Source of the DNA: Okapia johnstoni
Taxonomy: Eukaryota > Chordata > Mammalia > Artiodactyla > Giraffidae
DNA length: 64,000 bases
NCBI GenBank assembly: GCA_024291935.2
Contig: CM044326.1
Coordinates: 35,401,948 to 35,465,947, forward strand
Reading direction: 5' to 3'
Positions within the stretch are counted from its first letter, which is position 1; each line of letters opens with the position of its first letter. Position numbers and translations under genes: made by a program. Of the stretch, positions 10,871 through 19,779 are shown piece by piece. The notes beneath the pieces are model-generated. The model did not search any database and was not told the DNA's origin. It saw only the letters and a program-made list of their open reading frames with translations.

Positions 10871-11035
10871 TCTCGTTCCTAATTCAGATTTTGAGGGCAA
10901 GAGAGGACCTTGATGGTCACGGTGTTCAAGCCCCCGCCTGGAGAGGGTAGGGGGGAGGAGGTGGCCCAGGGTGGAAAGGGACTCGCCAAGGATCACACAG
11001 CGAGTGAGTGGCAGGGCTGGGACGAGGTCCCAGCA
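10871..11035. mobile_element. MIR SINE fragment
   Basis: Words such as GAAAGGGACTCGCCAAGGAT, CACACAGCGAGTGAGTGGCA and GGGCTGGGACGAGGTCCCAG follow the MIR core. Confidence 0.65.
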
Positions 11036-11339
11036 CCCCCAGCAGCCAACCCGGGGCTGTCTCTCTCTCTCTCTGCCTGACACACAGCCGCTGCACTCTG
11101 CTAAAATCCCAAGTCAATCGGGAAGATCTCAAGGTTGCGGTGTTGACATGAGTGCGAGTCGGGAGTGGTGCGTGAGAATTAACGAACGAAAGAGATTTTA
11201 GCCCTTTTCACAGTGGGTGGTCATGCACAGCACTCGTAACGGTTTCACGAGGACCCCGTGGCCGAGACCCCACCCTGGTTGGAGGGGGCGTCGGCACGGA
11301 GCCCTGGCACTGTTGCCATGTTTTTTTTTGGTCTTTTTT

Positions 11340-11643
11340 GATTTTAGGTTGAGAGTTTAGAATAACATACTAATTTGTCTTACTCGTTTAAAGATGAAAT
11401 TCTCATTATTATTATCGTTATTATTATTTTTTTATATCATGCATTAAGAAGAGAGAAAGAGGGTTCATCTGGCAATTACGTTGGTCACACAGCAGCGCAA
11501 AGGCAGGAGAGGAGAGCATAGCGTTCACCAGATTTCACACAAAGGAGAGCAAACTTCACCACAAAGATGAAAACAGACCGCACAGAGAGACAGGGGGCTC
11601 TGCGGGGGACCCCGAGAAGGGGGAGGGGCGGCGGGGACGCTGC
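11340..11643 (-). other. DLK1: DLK1 3' UTR (approximate)
   Basis: About 300 bases after the stop, C/T-rich at first and then AT-rich. I find no AATAAA on the sense strand. The AT-rich end at about 11405-11445 offers only TATAAA and several AATAAT variants. A known DLK1 mRNA length of about 1.5-1.6 kb would put the end near here. The left limit is an estimate. Confidence 0.5.
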
Positions 11644-12392
11644 TCAGATCTCCTCCTCGCCGGCCTCCTTGGTGAAGGTGGTCATGTCGATCTTCTCCGG
11701 GAAGACGATGTTGACGGCCAGCTCCTCCCCGCTGTTGTAGTGAAGCAGCAGGTTCTTCTTCTTGCGCAGCATGTGGTTGTAGCGCAGGTTGGACACCCAG
11801 GCCTCGCACTTGTTGAGGAAGACGATGCCCATGGTGCCCAGGACCACCAGGCTGGTGAGCACGCCCAGGATGGTGAAGCAGATGGCCTGTCCCTCGGAGA
11901 GGAGCGGGGTGCTCTTGTTGAGCTCCTTCAGGGACACCTTCAGGACGCGGTGCTCCGGCTGCAGCACCGGCAGCTCGTGCACCCCGGGGGGTCAGGCGAT
12001 AGGTCAGCCCGTAACCGCTGGGCAGACGGGGGACCTGCGGGGGGCCGGCCGCGCGCTTCCGGCCGCACAGGGGGCCGGCGAAGGCGGGCTGGCACAGACA
12101 CTCGAATCTCACCTGGGAGTGCTGCAGGCAGGTGCCGCCGTTGAGGCACGGCTCGCTGGCGCAGGGGCTCACCGGGCGGCTGCAGGTCTTGTCCATGAAG
12201 CCGGCGGGGCAGCGGCAGCGGAAGTCACCCCCGATGTCAGTGCAGATGCCCTGGTTCTCGCACGGGTTGGGGATGCAGCTGTTGGTCACGATCTCGCAGA
12301 AGTTGCCCGAGAAGCCAGGGGGGCACAGGCAGGCGGCGTGGGGGGCCTGGCCCTCATCGTCCACGCAGCTGCCTCCGTGCTGGCAGGGCGAG
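11644..12392 (-). CDS. DLK1: DLK1 exon 5: EGF 4-6, stalk, membrane helix, tail; carries a +1 frameshift
   Basis: The last coding exon starts after a GTGCTGCAG acceptor (AG at 12394-12393) and ends at TGA, 11646-11644. It encodes the rest of EGF repeat 4 (SPCQHGGSC), repeat 5 (SCIPNPCENQGIC), repeat 6 (PCASEPCLNGGTC), the stalk, a membrane helix starting AICFTILGVLTSLVVLG, a basic stop-transfer motif (MLRKKK) and a tail ending EAGEEEI. After the stalk residues YRLTP one surplus base in the G run 11986-11991 shifts the frame. The normal frame resumes as HELPVLQPEH and is then intact to the family's usual C terminus. Read literally, the long isoform would be about 423 aa with no membrane helix, running past the normal stop to 11525. 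An assembly or homopolymer error is the simplest cause; a true variant is possible. Confidence 0.93.
11893..12112 (-). other. DLK1: Candidate intra-exon intron of DLK1 exon 5 (short C2-type isoform)
   Basis: Within exon 5 the sense strand has a near-ideal donor, CAG|GTGAGA, with GT at 12112-12111. An acceptor, CTCCTCTCCGAG|GGA, has AG at 11894-11893. The interval is 220 bases, which is 219 (73 codons) plus the surplus base. Removing it joins ...HSQ to GQAICFT... in frame, cutting the end of EGF 6 and the stalk but keeping the membrane helix. DLK1 isoforms lacking 73 residues here are known in mammals and prominent in ruminants; they cannot be shed normally (established knowledge). Use of these exact sites in this animal is inferred. 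Confidence 0.7.
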
Positions 12393-14425
12393 CTGCAGCA
12401 CAACAGGGCACAGGGTAAAGGGCCCTCGGCTAGGGCGCTGGGCTAGGACAGCGGGGCTGCGGTGGGGGGCGGGGGGGGTGCCCTGATCCCCCCTCGTGCC
12501 ACACCGCAAACCTCCTGGGGCCCAACCAAAGGGCAGGTGCTCAGAACACTTGAGGTGAGGGAGTGCCAGCCAGGGAGGCCCCGGGGTGTTGGGGTGGGTG
12601 GGTGCCGGGCACCGTGAGCCCTGCCTGCGAGGGGCTCCAGGACCGTCCGAGATGGGGTGGGCACCTCACCCCCATCACGCTGCCAACTTGGAACATGCCT
12701 GACCTCCCGTGCCAGGATGCCCACCTCCTCTCCCACCTCTTACGTCACCTCTCCGACCAGAGGCCTGATGGTTAAGTCACTGGACAGGTGGGGAAACTGA
12801 GGCTGAGAGAGGCAAAGTTAGTGATACCCCAGGGCTGCAGTCAGCCCTCCTCTTAGCTCCACCCCCAGGCCACAGAGGCGGAGCCAAGCAGGGCATCCCT
12901 TGGTCTCTCCCACCACCACCACCTCCGCCGCCCCCAGCCCCTTATTATTAATTTTATTTTCCGCGGAGTGAGCCTGTGGGCTATTGTACAGGAAACCCTT
13001 GGGGACTCTCAGAGTAAAAGAAATCTGCGCTATGTCTGCGAGGCAGGAGCAGCGTCTGGGCCTGGCTGGTTAATAGTGGCCCATTCACCCCAGTGCAGCC
13101 TGCAGACCGAAGCTGTTTGCTCAAAGCGGAGCAGACGGAGCATTTAATGTAAGTGCTTTTAAACGAGCAGACCCTTTGTCATCTGATAAATGCCGAAACT
13201 CCAGGGAAGAAAGGGGCTCGGAGCGCAAGAAATCAGCATTGCTGCTGCAAGGGTGAGGGCAAGGGGAACCGGGGCTCTGGAGGAATTTCAAGGACCCCAG
13301 GCTCTATTTTGACAGACGGGTTCAAGTCTGTTAGGGAGGAAAGCAAAATATTTTAAAGGTCTTGCTCCGTATTTCCCCTTCCTGCCAGGAAGCAGAAACG
13401 GAGCTCGGTGGTCACCCCTGTACTCCGACCTCACCCTGAACTCTCATCTTTTTTTTTTAATTTATTTATTTTTTAATCGAAGGATAATTGCTTTATAGGA
13501 TTTTGTTGTTTTCTGCCATACATCAACACGAATCGGCCCTAGAACACTGATTTTTAGAATGTTGCAAGAATGGTTCCTGGCCCGTGTGGCTCTGGGGGCT
13601 CTCTGCCCCGGTCCCTGGAAGGCACTTAAGCTTCAGCTTCCTCACGAGACAGGGGCGCCCCCCACCCGGAGCCAGTGGCCCAGGACTGGAGACGGCCCTG
13701 AATTCTCACCTGACCTCCCTGGCCTCCGTTTAAGTCCCCTCCTCGGAGGGTGGGGAAGGCAGTGCCGCTGAGCAGATGAGGACCAGAAATGGCTGAGCTG
13801 CTGGGAAGTCTGCTCAGGGGGGCACCAGAGAAGCCAAAGGCCGGTCCATCTGCCCGCTGTGCCCTCTGCCCAGAGGCCCCTCCCCATGAGGGTAGCTGGG
13901 GGCTGGACCCCCCCTCCCCCTTCCCCTCCTACCTGCCCCCGTGCTGGCCACAGCGGCCTCTCCCCATCTCCTAAGACGTACATCCCAGAAGACCCAAAGG
14001 CAGAGCCCCACCCCCCCACCCCCCACCCCCGACAAAGCCGCCCCTAAGGTACGGAGAGCGGGTTTCACCAACAGCCTCAGGTGCTGCCGGACTCTGATCT
14101 CTTATTACGTTGCCTTTAGAAAATTATGCCGCTGGGGTCGGGTTCACCGTCCCCAATCTACCGTCATTCACACACTTCAGGACTAGCGGACGTCAGGGGA
14201 ATATGAAATCACCTTCAGGATTGTTTGACAAAGTGACGGTAATGACACATTCCCCCATAAAGACCCTGATCGAGGGGCAGCCTCCCCGCAGGGTGCAGAA
14301 GGAGCACTTCCTCGGTCTTTTGTCCGCCAACAAGTCCGACCGGGTTAGGCTGAAAGGGTCTTTAGGGGGTGTGAAACGGGACTCTAAGGCAGCATTTATC
14401 AGATCCGCAGGGAGCGAATGCTCAC
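12393..14425 (-). other. DLK1: DLK1 intron 4
   Basis: Mostly unique sequence. It holds a MIR-like fragment (about 12785-12840), an AT-richer block (12945-13370) that looks unlike the GC-rich surroundings and may be conserved, and an L1 fragment (13446-13540). No extra exon was recognised. Confidence 0.8.
13446..13540 (-). mobile_element. L1 fragment in DLK1 intron 4
   Basis: TTTTTTAATCGAAGGATAAT followed by GCTTTATAGGATTTTGTTG and CATACATCAACACGAATCGG is a common ruminant L1 segment. Confidence 0.7.
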
Positions 14426-14567
14426 CCATTCACCACGCACGGCCCGTCCATTTTCTGACAATCCTTTCCCGAGAACCCGGGGGCGCAGGAGCACTCGTAA
14501 TCGCCGTTATCGAGGTTCAGGCAGGTCCCGTTGTTGGCGCAGGGGGTTGAGGTGCAAGCCCGGATGT
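14426..14567 (-). CDS. DLK1: DLK1 exon 4: EGF-like repeat 3 and start of repeat 4
   Basis: The exon has 142 bases, with an acceptor ending CCAAG (AG at 14569-14568) and a donor GGTGAG (GT at 14425-14424). It encodes residues 88-134 plus two bases of codon 135. Repeat 3 shows ACTSTPCANNGTC, then YECSCAPGFSGKDC with the aromatic and glycine positions of a normal EGF fold; DGPCVVNG then opens repeat 4. The frame is intact and residues agree with other ruminant and human DLK1 at nearly all positions I can compare from memory. Confidence 0.94.
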
Positions 14568-17410
14568 CTTGGCGGGGAGAGAAAACCAGGGAGATGAGAT
14601 GAGGTTGGTGGCGGGCGGGTGGCACAGAGGCTAGAAGGAGAGCATCGTGGGTTGGGGCAGGGAGAGAGAGACCCCTCCCTCTGGTCAAGGCGGGGAGCCC
14701 GTGTAAGCTGCCCAGATTCCCTGCGTGTGGTCACTGTCCAAGGTCACCCAGCAGGGTCCTCAGTAAGGGAGTGCTGTGACTCCCCCAGAACCTTGACCTA
14801 AGCAAACAGCTCTGGGAGCCGAGGACAGAAAGTCACCCAGGCCCACTGTGCCCTTTTTCCGGCACCAGGTCATCTCTTGGGTTCCGCAACACTGACCTTC
14901 ACTGTGGACCCCTCCCCTCCCCCTAAAGCTCCAGACCAGTTTCTAGTGTCTGAGGAGGTCCCTGGCGCTCAGGAGGTCGGGGGCGGGGGGAGTGAAGCTC
15001 AACTGTTAGAGACATCACCTGCCCCTGTATACTTTTCCATCAAAGGGGAGCGGGGAGATGGGGGAGGAAATGAGATGTAAAGGCCCCTGTCGGGAATCAA
15101 GAAGCCTGATTTAGCCCCAGCACTGCCTCCTCCGTCTCCTGGTGGTCTGCCTGCTCCCAGGTTCTGAACTAAGGGGGTCCATGATAAAAAGGTTGCATCT
15201 TTTGAAGGCAGTGAAATGAGAGCTATTGAGTGCTCGCCTGTCAGCACGGGTTTCCATGAACACTGGTATATTTCCACCGCATTTTTACACCTCCCGTCAT
15301 GCACACTTCATTATTCGGGGCTCAGCAAGGCAGGGACGGGCTGAACAAAGCGGGGCCCGGGGCGGAGGCTCTGACAGGAGAGAGACCCTTTCTGCACCCA
15401 CCTTCAGCCAGCTGCTCCTCTCCCCGCCCCTCACCCCCACCCCGAACTCGATGCCTCACTTTCCCTGCTTAGAAAAGAAGGGCTTCTCCCCGGCCCATGT
15501 CTGAGAGCCCCTTTCTGCTTTGATTTTTCCACCATCCGAGCTTCCGCCTGGGCCAAAGAGAGAGCCAGGGCCAGCCAGAGACGCGGCGGCGATTGAGGGG
15601 CAGCTCTGGGTGGGGGTCCCCGGGGGCTGCGGCCACACACGTGCAGATGGATTCCCTCTTTTCAAGAGCCCTGCATCCTCTCGGGGAGAGGGGATGGCCG
15701 TTCGTCAGTAAGGAAAAGCCCTGCATGCCAGGCGAGGGCCTGTGCAGAGCTCACATGAGGAGTCTGGCTGGCGCAAGGGGCACATGAAAGAGGATTTACC
15801 ATTATGGGAAGGCACCGGGCGTGAGTGCCAGGCTCCCGTTACAGTGAACCTTACGTGTAAGCTAAGCGCAAGGGCTAGTGACCACCCACTTCTCTCTCAC
15901 GGTGTCAAGCCTCTTGAGCCGAGGATCAGCTCACCTTCTCCCCCTCCCTCCAGGGCCTCCAACCCCAAAGTCGGGTGGATTAAGCTGCCACAAGGGGAGA
16001 GCGGCCAGGGGGTCTCTGCCTGCTGGGGCAGCAGCTGTGGCAGTGACAGCCTCAAAGACGGGTGAAAAGGGAGAAGGCCAGGAACTACCCGGAGGGCAGC
16101 TTCCTCTGGACCCAGCCGCCCCAGGCTTTTGTCGACCCAGTGCGGAGGGACCTTTTGTCTGGAAAACTCCACAACAGGGTCCCAGGCTTAGATATCACAA
16201 AGAGTGGGGCTCCAGGCTAAAAGCCCTGATCCCAAATGGTGGCTTTTCTGGGACCCCCTTGGGTCCCCAAAACAGCTCAGAGGTTCTTCCAGGGAGCCGA
16301 GCCCGGTTGGCCAGAGCCCGAATCAGCTGTAGGGCAAAACCTGCATCATGCTGGGGTGGGGGAGGGCACTTTAAAGACCTACATGCTGGGGGATTTTGAA
16401 AGCCCACTGCCTGGCTTCGCAGGCCAGTAACACTACATTCTTAGGTTTTTCTCCAGGGAAAGTGTTAGCCTCCCGGATGAGAATGAACCCATTTTGGAGG
16501 CGGAGGGTGGGGTTTGGTAGCCAGCTGGTTGTTCTCCCGACTTCCTAAGTGTCCTGAGCAGACCTGGTTGCTTCCCCAAGCCTCAGTTTCCCTCTTGGTA
16601 CCAGGCATCTTTGCAGACGCTGGCGTGGGGACTGAGGGACAGAGGCCCTACGGCAGTTGCCTACACCTTCGGGGGAGTTTTCTCGAGGACCCTGGTTTGC
16701 CTGGGCTTCAGGGAAGGTTTTGCCAAACGAGAATGGGCTCAGGTGAACATTTTGCAGCCTGAAAATGCAGCGACAGCCAACCATTCACTGCTCAGGGTAA
16801 TGGAGGGCAAAGATTGCATAAATTAATGAAATCAACAGATAACACCAATCTGCACTTGAGCTACTTCTCAGCCTTTCCCGACCCTCCACCCCCGGCCCCT
16901 ACACCTGTCCTCCCCCAGCCTTGTCCCGGTGGCCCTGACCCGGTACCCGGTGGCCCCGGCACGCAGGACCCAGCACCCTCCCGGGGTCTGTTTGCTTGTG
17001 TGTCGCAGCATCCTTAGTAGCCTAGCCTGCGAATTTCTTGGAGCCTTGGCTCTGCGACCCTCCCCTCTTTGAGCTTCAGTGCCCCCCTCCCCGGACAGAT
17101 TTCTGCGGTCCCCACCCCCTTAGCTTTGTGTGGCGTGTTCCTCTGGAGGCTCTTTATTCAATGAGCAGCACCCCCGCCACCCCCACCCCGTGCTTCCCCA
17201 GTGGTGGGAGCTGGTGGGACAGCGGGAAGCAGCAGTAAGTCCCCCCCGCGCCGTGGGGAAGCCCCCAGCACCAGCGGGAAGCAGATAAACAGATCATTAC
17301 CATCCAGACTGCGGGGTGTGCTGGGCGAAGGCCACAGGGGGAGGGGAGGCAGCCGCCACCGGGTGGGGAGGAGGTGGCTGGGGGCGGGCTGGGCAGGGGC
17401 AGGTGCCCAC
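14568..17410 (-). other. DLK1: DLK1 intron 3
   Basis: The largest intron, GC-rich and almost repeat-free; a MIR-like word set occurs near 16570-16620. Open frames on both strands here have no recognisable domain. I see no alternative exon. Confidence 0.8.
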
Positions 17411-17541
17411 CTAGGTCGCAGAGGTGTCCGTCCCAGCCATCCTTGCAAATGCACTGCCACGGCTCCACGCAGAGGCCGTTCACACAGCCGGGAAAGGTCA
17501 CGCACTGGTCACACAGGGGACCCTGCCAGCCAGGCTGGCAC
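17411..17541 (-). CDS. DLK1: DLK1 exon 3: end of EGF 1 and EGF-like repeat 2
   Basis: The exon has 131 bases, with its acceptor CATAG at 17546-17542 and its donor GTGGGC from 17410. It encodes residues 44-87: [10 protein letters not shown] closes repeat 1, and the next six-cysteine block, with the characteristic CICKDGWDG segment, is repeat 2. These first two repeats are the region most often discussed for receptor interaction in the family (established knowledge). It leaves one base for codon 88, completed as Asp by exon 4. The upstream intron side has an 11-base G run on the plus strand, so the acceptor has a C-rich pyrimidine tract in the sense strand. Confidence 0.94.
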
Positions 17542-18071
17542 CTATGGGGCGTCGGCGGCGGGGGGGGGGGGGAGGAGAAAGATGGGGACACGTGAGTGGG
17601 GGGGACAAGGGTGGAGAGGGAGTTGCGGTGGCTTTCTGTGGAACTGAGAATGCTCGGGGAGGGGGTCTTTGCACAGTGCTAGGCTGGTAGGCCGCAGGAG
17701 ACCAACACCAGTCACCTGAGCGGGAAAGCTTAGACTCAAGATGAGCCGAGGGGCAGGGCAGAGGGGTCCCTGGGAGCCAGGGGAAGAGCTGCCTTTTACT
17801 GCAGAGGCCTGCAGTGGTCTCACCCTGCAAGAGGCTCTCCTACCCGTCCCCACCTCTGAGAAAACAGACAGGAGCCAGTGGTGCCATATCCCCCCCCCCC
17901 CGCCCCCGCCATCCCCAGCCACCCCGGTCCTCTTCCCCCCTCACCCTTCTCCCCCACTGGCTGGTTTTCTGTGGGGGCAAGGGAGCTGTCTGCTGCAGTC
18001 CAGGGGCCGAGCCCCCCACTTTTTCTGCCTGCGTCACAGCTCCCCAGAATTCTGCCCAGCCCCTCCATTAC
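17542..18071 (-). other. DLK1: DLK1 intron 2
   Basis: A short intron with a G-run at 17561-17571 and a C-run at 17890-17900 on the plus strand. Otherwise unique, with no feature seen. Confidence 0.85.
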
Positions 18072-18135
18072 CTGCACACACTGTCATCCTCGCAGAATCC
18101 ATTTTCGGGGTGGCAGGCCGGGAAGCATTCAGCTC
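18072..18135 (-). CDS. DLK1: DLK1 exon 2: start of EGF-like repeat 1
   Basis: This 64-base exon starts after a CCCCAG acceptor (AG at 18137-18136) and ends before a GTAAT donor (GT at 18071-18070). It encodes residues 23-43 and two bases of codon 44: the mature N terminus (AECFPAC...) and the first four cysteines of EGF-like repeat 1. Its entry phase fits exon 1 (G+GA gives Gly) and its exit phase fits exon 3 (AG+G gives Arg). Cysteine spacing matches DLK1 of other mammals. Nothing is broken. Confidence 0.94.
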
Positions 18136-19311
18136 CTGGGGCACAAGAAAGGTTACGCCATTCGCCGCACGAGGCCCGATAGACCAGAGAGTCAACCTCC
18201 GCCCCGCGGGGGCTCTACCCGCCTGGGCCACAGTCAGGCACGCCATCGAAAGCCACCCAGGGGAAAGCCCCCACCTGCTTCTGGTTCTGGGGTCATCCCA
18301 GCACACTGCCCAGTTCCCGGGGCCCGGTCAGACACCCAGCGTCCCTCAGAGAAACGACAATCGTCAGGCCCTTCAGGGCAGGGATGGGGAGACAGCGAAC
18401 CAAAAGAGCTCGACCCCTGGGGACTGGGCCAAACCCTCACTTATACAAAGTGAGCTAAAGGTGGGGCGGGGGACAGATTTTTGAGGTATTCAGCTCTGGA
18501 GTGCTCAGACAGGTCCACCTGGAAGGCTCACAGGTAAGGCATCTGAGTTTTTCAAAGGTTAATCCCAGCGAAGTCAGGCACCCAGGTCAAACTCCCCACC
18601 CCAGGCGCTTGGTATTAAAAAGACCAAGGGTTTTGCGGAGAAGACTGCAATTCTGACACCCTTTAGAGATTCTAACACTTTAATAGGCACCTACTGTGTG
18701 CGTTTACTTTAACTCTCATCAGCTTTTCTGACAGCCCCCCCATAACCACTGGCGCAGTGTGGGGGGGGCCCTGCGCGAAAGGGGCATGCTGCGTCACGGA
18801 CAGATGGCCGCCGCAGACAGGAGTGTCGCAGCCCCTCACCTAGACCAACGCCACGCGGGAGGGGCCCGGCCTGTGCTCTGGGCTGGGACTCTGGGGCGAC
18901 GACGGCAGGCACCCTCCACAGCCCCCACAGGCCTGCTCCCGAGCATACACGCAGAGACCCCCCAAAGTTGCACCCCTGAGCGTTTTCACAGAGGGCTCCC
19001 CAGCATCACCTCGTCTCTCCATACCTCCGCTCTGCGCACCGGCCCCCCTGCGAGCGCCACTTCTGCGGGGCGGGGAGGGGCCGGGGGTCCCACACCCCTC
19101 CCGCTCCCCGCCCCCGCCCAGGGACCCCAGGGCCGGGCTTGGCATGCGAGGGTGGCAGGCGGGGCGAGGTAGGCACGGCGCGGGGCTTAGGGTTAGGCGG
19201 GACGGGCGGGAGTCGGGGCGCACGGGACGGGGCGCGCGAGGCACCGGGCGGCCAGGGGGGCGTCGCAGGCTTCCCCAGAGGGGGCGCGAGCCGGGCCGCC
19301 GGGGGGCTCAC
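18136..19311 (-). other. DLK1: DLK1 intron 1
   Basis: GC-rich, with its promoter-side half inside the CpG island. No repeat recognised. A core resembling a CTCF motif (AGGGGGCGC) lies at 19277-19285 next to the donor. Confidence 0.85.
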
Positions 19312-19378
19312 CATGGGCACTGCGGCCGAAAGCCAGCAGGAGCAAGAGGACGGGCAGGAGGGCTGCGGTCGCGGTCAT
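19312..19378 (-). CDS. DLK1: DLK1 exon 1, coding part: signal peptide
   Basis: The start codon reads leftward from 19378. The 22 complete codons give a short polar start, then a leucine-rich core (VLLLLLAFG) and a small-residue cleavage region ending SAHG, a classical secretory signal peptide that delivers the protein to the ER. The exon ends after the first base of codon 23 at a GTGAG donor (GT at 19311-19310). It lies inside the CpG island. An upstream in-frame ATG at 19732 opens a longer frame, but that part is GC-rich low-complexity sequence in the 5' UTR and promoter. The start used here matches the family's N terminus (MTAT..ALL). Confidence 0.93.
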
Positions 19379-19574
19379 CGCGGGGCGGCCGGGGTCGCGG
19401 TCCCGGGAGCGGCGCTGGCGCGGGACCTGCTCCGGGCGCCGCGCTGGGCTTCTGGTTGCGGACGCGAAAGGGGGCGCGGGCGCGCGGGCGAGGGGAAAGC
19501 CAGGGCTGCACCGGCCTGCGCGCTGCGCTCTCCGCTGCCGCCGCCGAGCTGCCGCCGCCGCCGCGCGCGCGCCG

Positions 19575-19585
19575 CCCTTTTCGTA
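19575..19585 (-). promoter_or_regulatory. TATA-like element of DLK1 (weak)
   Basis: The sense strand reads TACGAAAAGGG, the only A-rich patch in the GC-rich 250 bases above the start codon. Its distance fits a start site about 30 bases downstream. It departs from TATAAAA at two positions, so this is a guess based on placement. Confidence 0.3.
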
Positions 19586-19779
19586 CCGCGGCCCCCCCGC
19601 GGCCCCCCGCCCCCCGCCCCCGCCTTCGCGCGCACGGGGCCGGCGCCGGCCAGTCCCGGTGACCCCCGCCCCTCGCGCGGCCGCCCCCCACCACTGCGGT
19701 GTCCCGGAAACCGGCTCGCGCACGCCGGCCACTCTTGGCTAGACGGGCACAGGTACCCCGCGCGCTTTGGGCACACGTT

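Larger units (their letters stand above)
11340..19580 (-). other. DLK1: DLK1 gene, whole transcription unit (approximate ends)
   Basis: Five coding exons in minus orientation share one reading frame across four GT/AG introns of about 1176, 530, 2843 and 2033 bases. DLK1 is a membrane-anchored EGF-repeat protein, a non-canonical Notch-pathway ligand that restrains adipocyte and other differentiation; its ectodomain can be shed. In mammals the gene is imprinted and paternally expressed, and its over-expression is linked to callipyge muscle hypertrophy in sheep (established knowledge). Coding length is 67+64+131+142+749 = 1153 bases, one more than the 1152 expected for 383 codons plus stop; the surplus base is in exon 5. 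Both ends of the unit are estimates, from a TATA-like element near 19580 and the AT-rich end of the 3' UTR. Confidence 0.95.

Noticed and set aside
1..11300. IG-DMR, callipyge mutation site or MEG3 in the downstream flank
   Set aside because: In known maps these lie tens of kilobases beyond DLK1, past the left edge; no MEG3-like exon or matching CpG-rich repeat array seen here.
11789..12418. 209-codon plus-strand open frame overlapping DLK1 exon 5
   Set aside because: Antisense shadow of a GC-rich, cysteine-rich coding exon; no start context, domain or splice support.
13859..13872. CTCF-like GTGCCCTCTGCCCA in intron 4
   Set aside because: Only about 11 of 14 core positions match, with the three mismatches clustered at one end.
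17741..18484. 247-codon plus-strand frame across DLK1 exon 2 and introns
   Set aside because: Antisense to a confirmed exon and running through introns; composition artefact.
19271..19285. CTCF-like CCAGAGGGGGCGC at the exon 1 donor
   Set aside because: The right half matches but the left half is out of register; GC-rich chance matches are expected in a CpG island.
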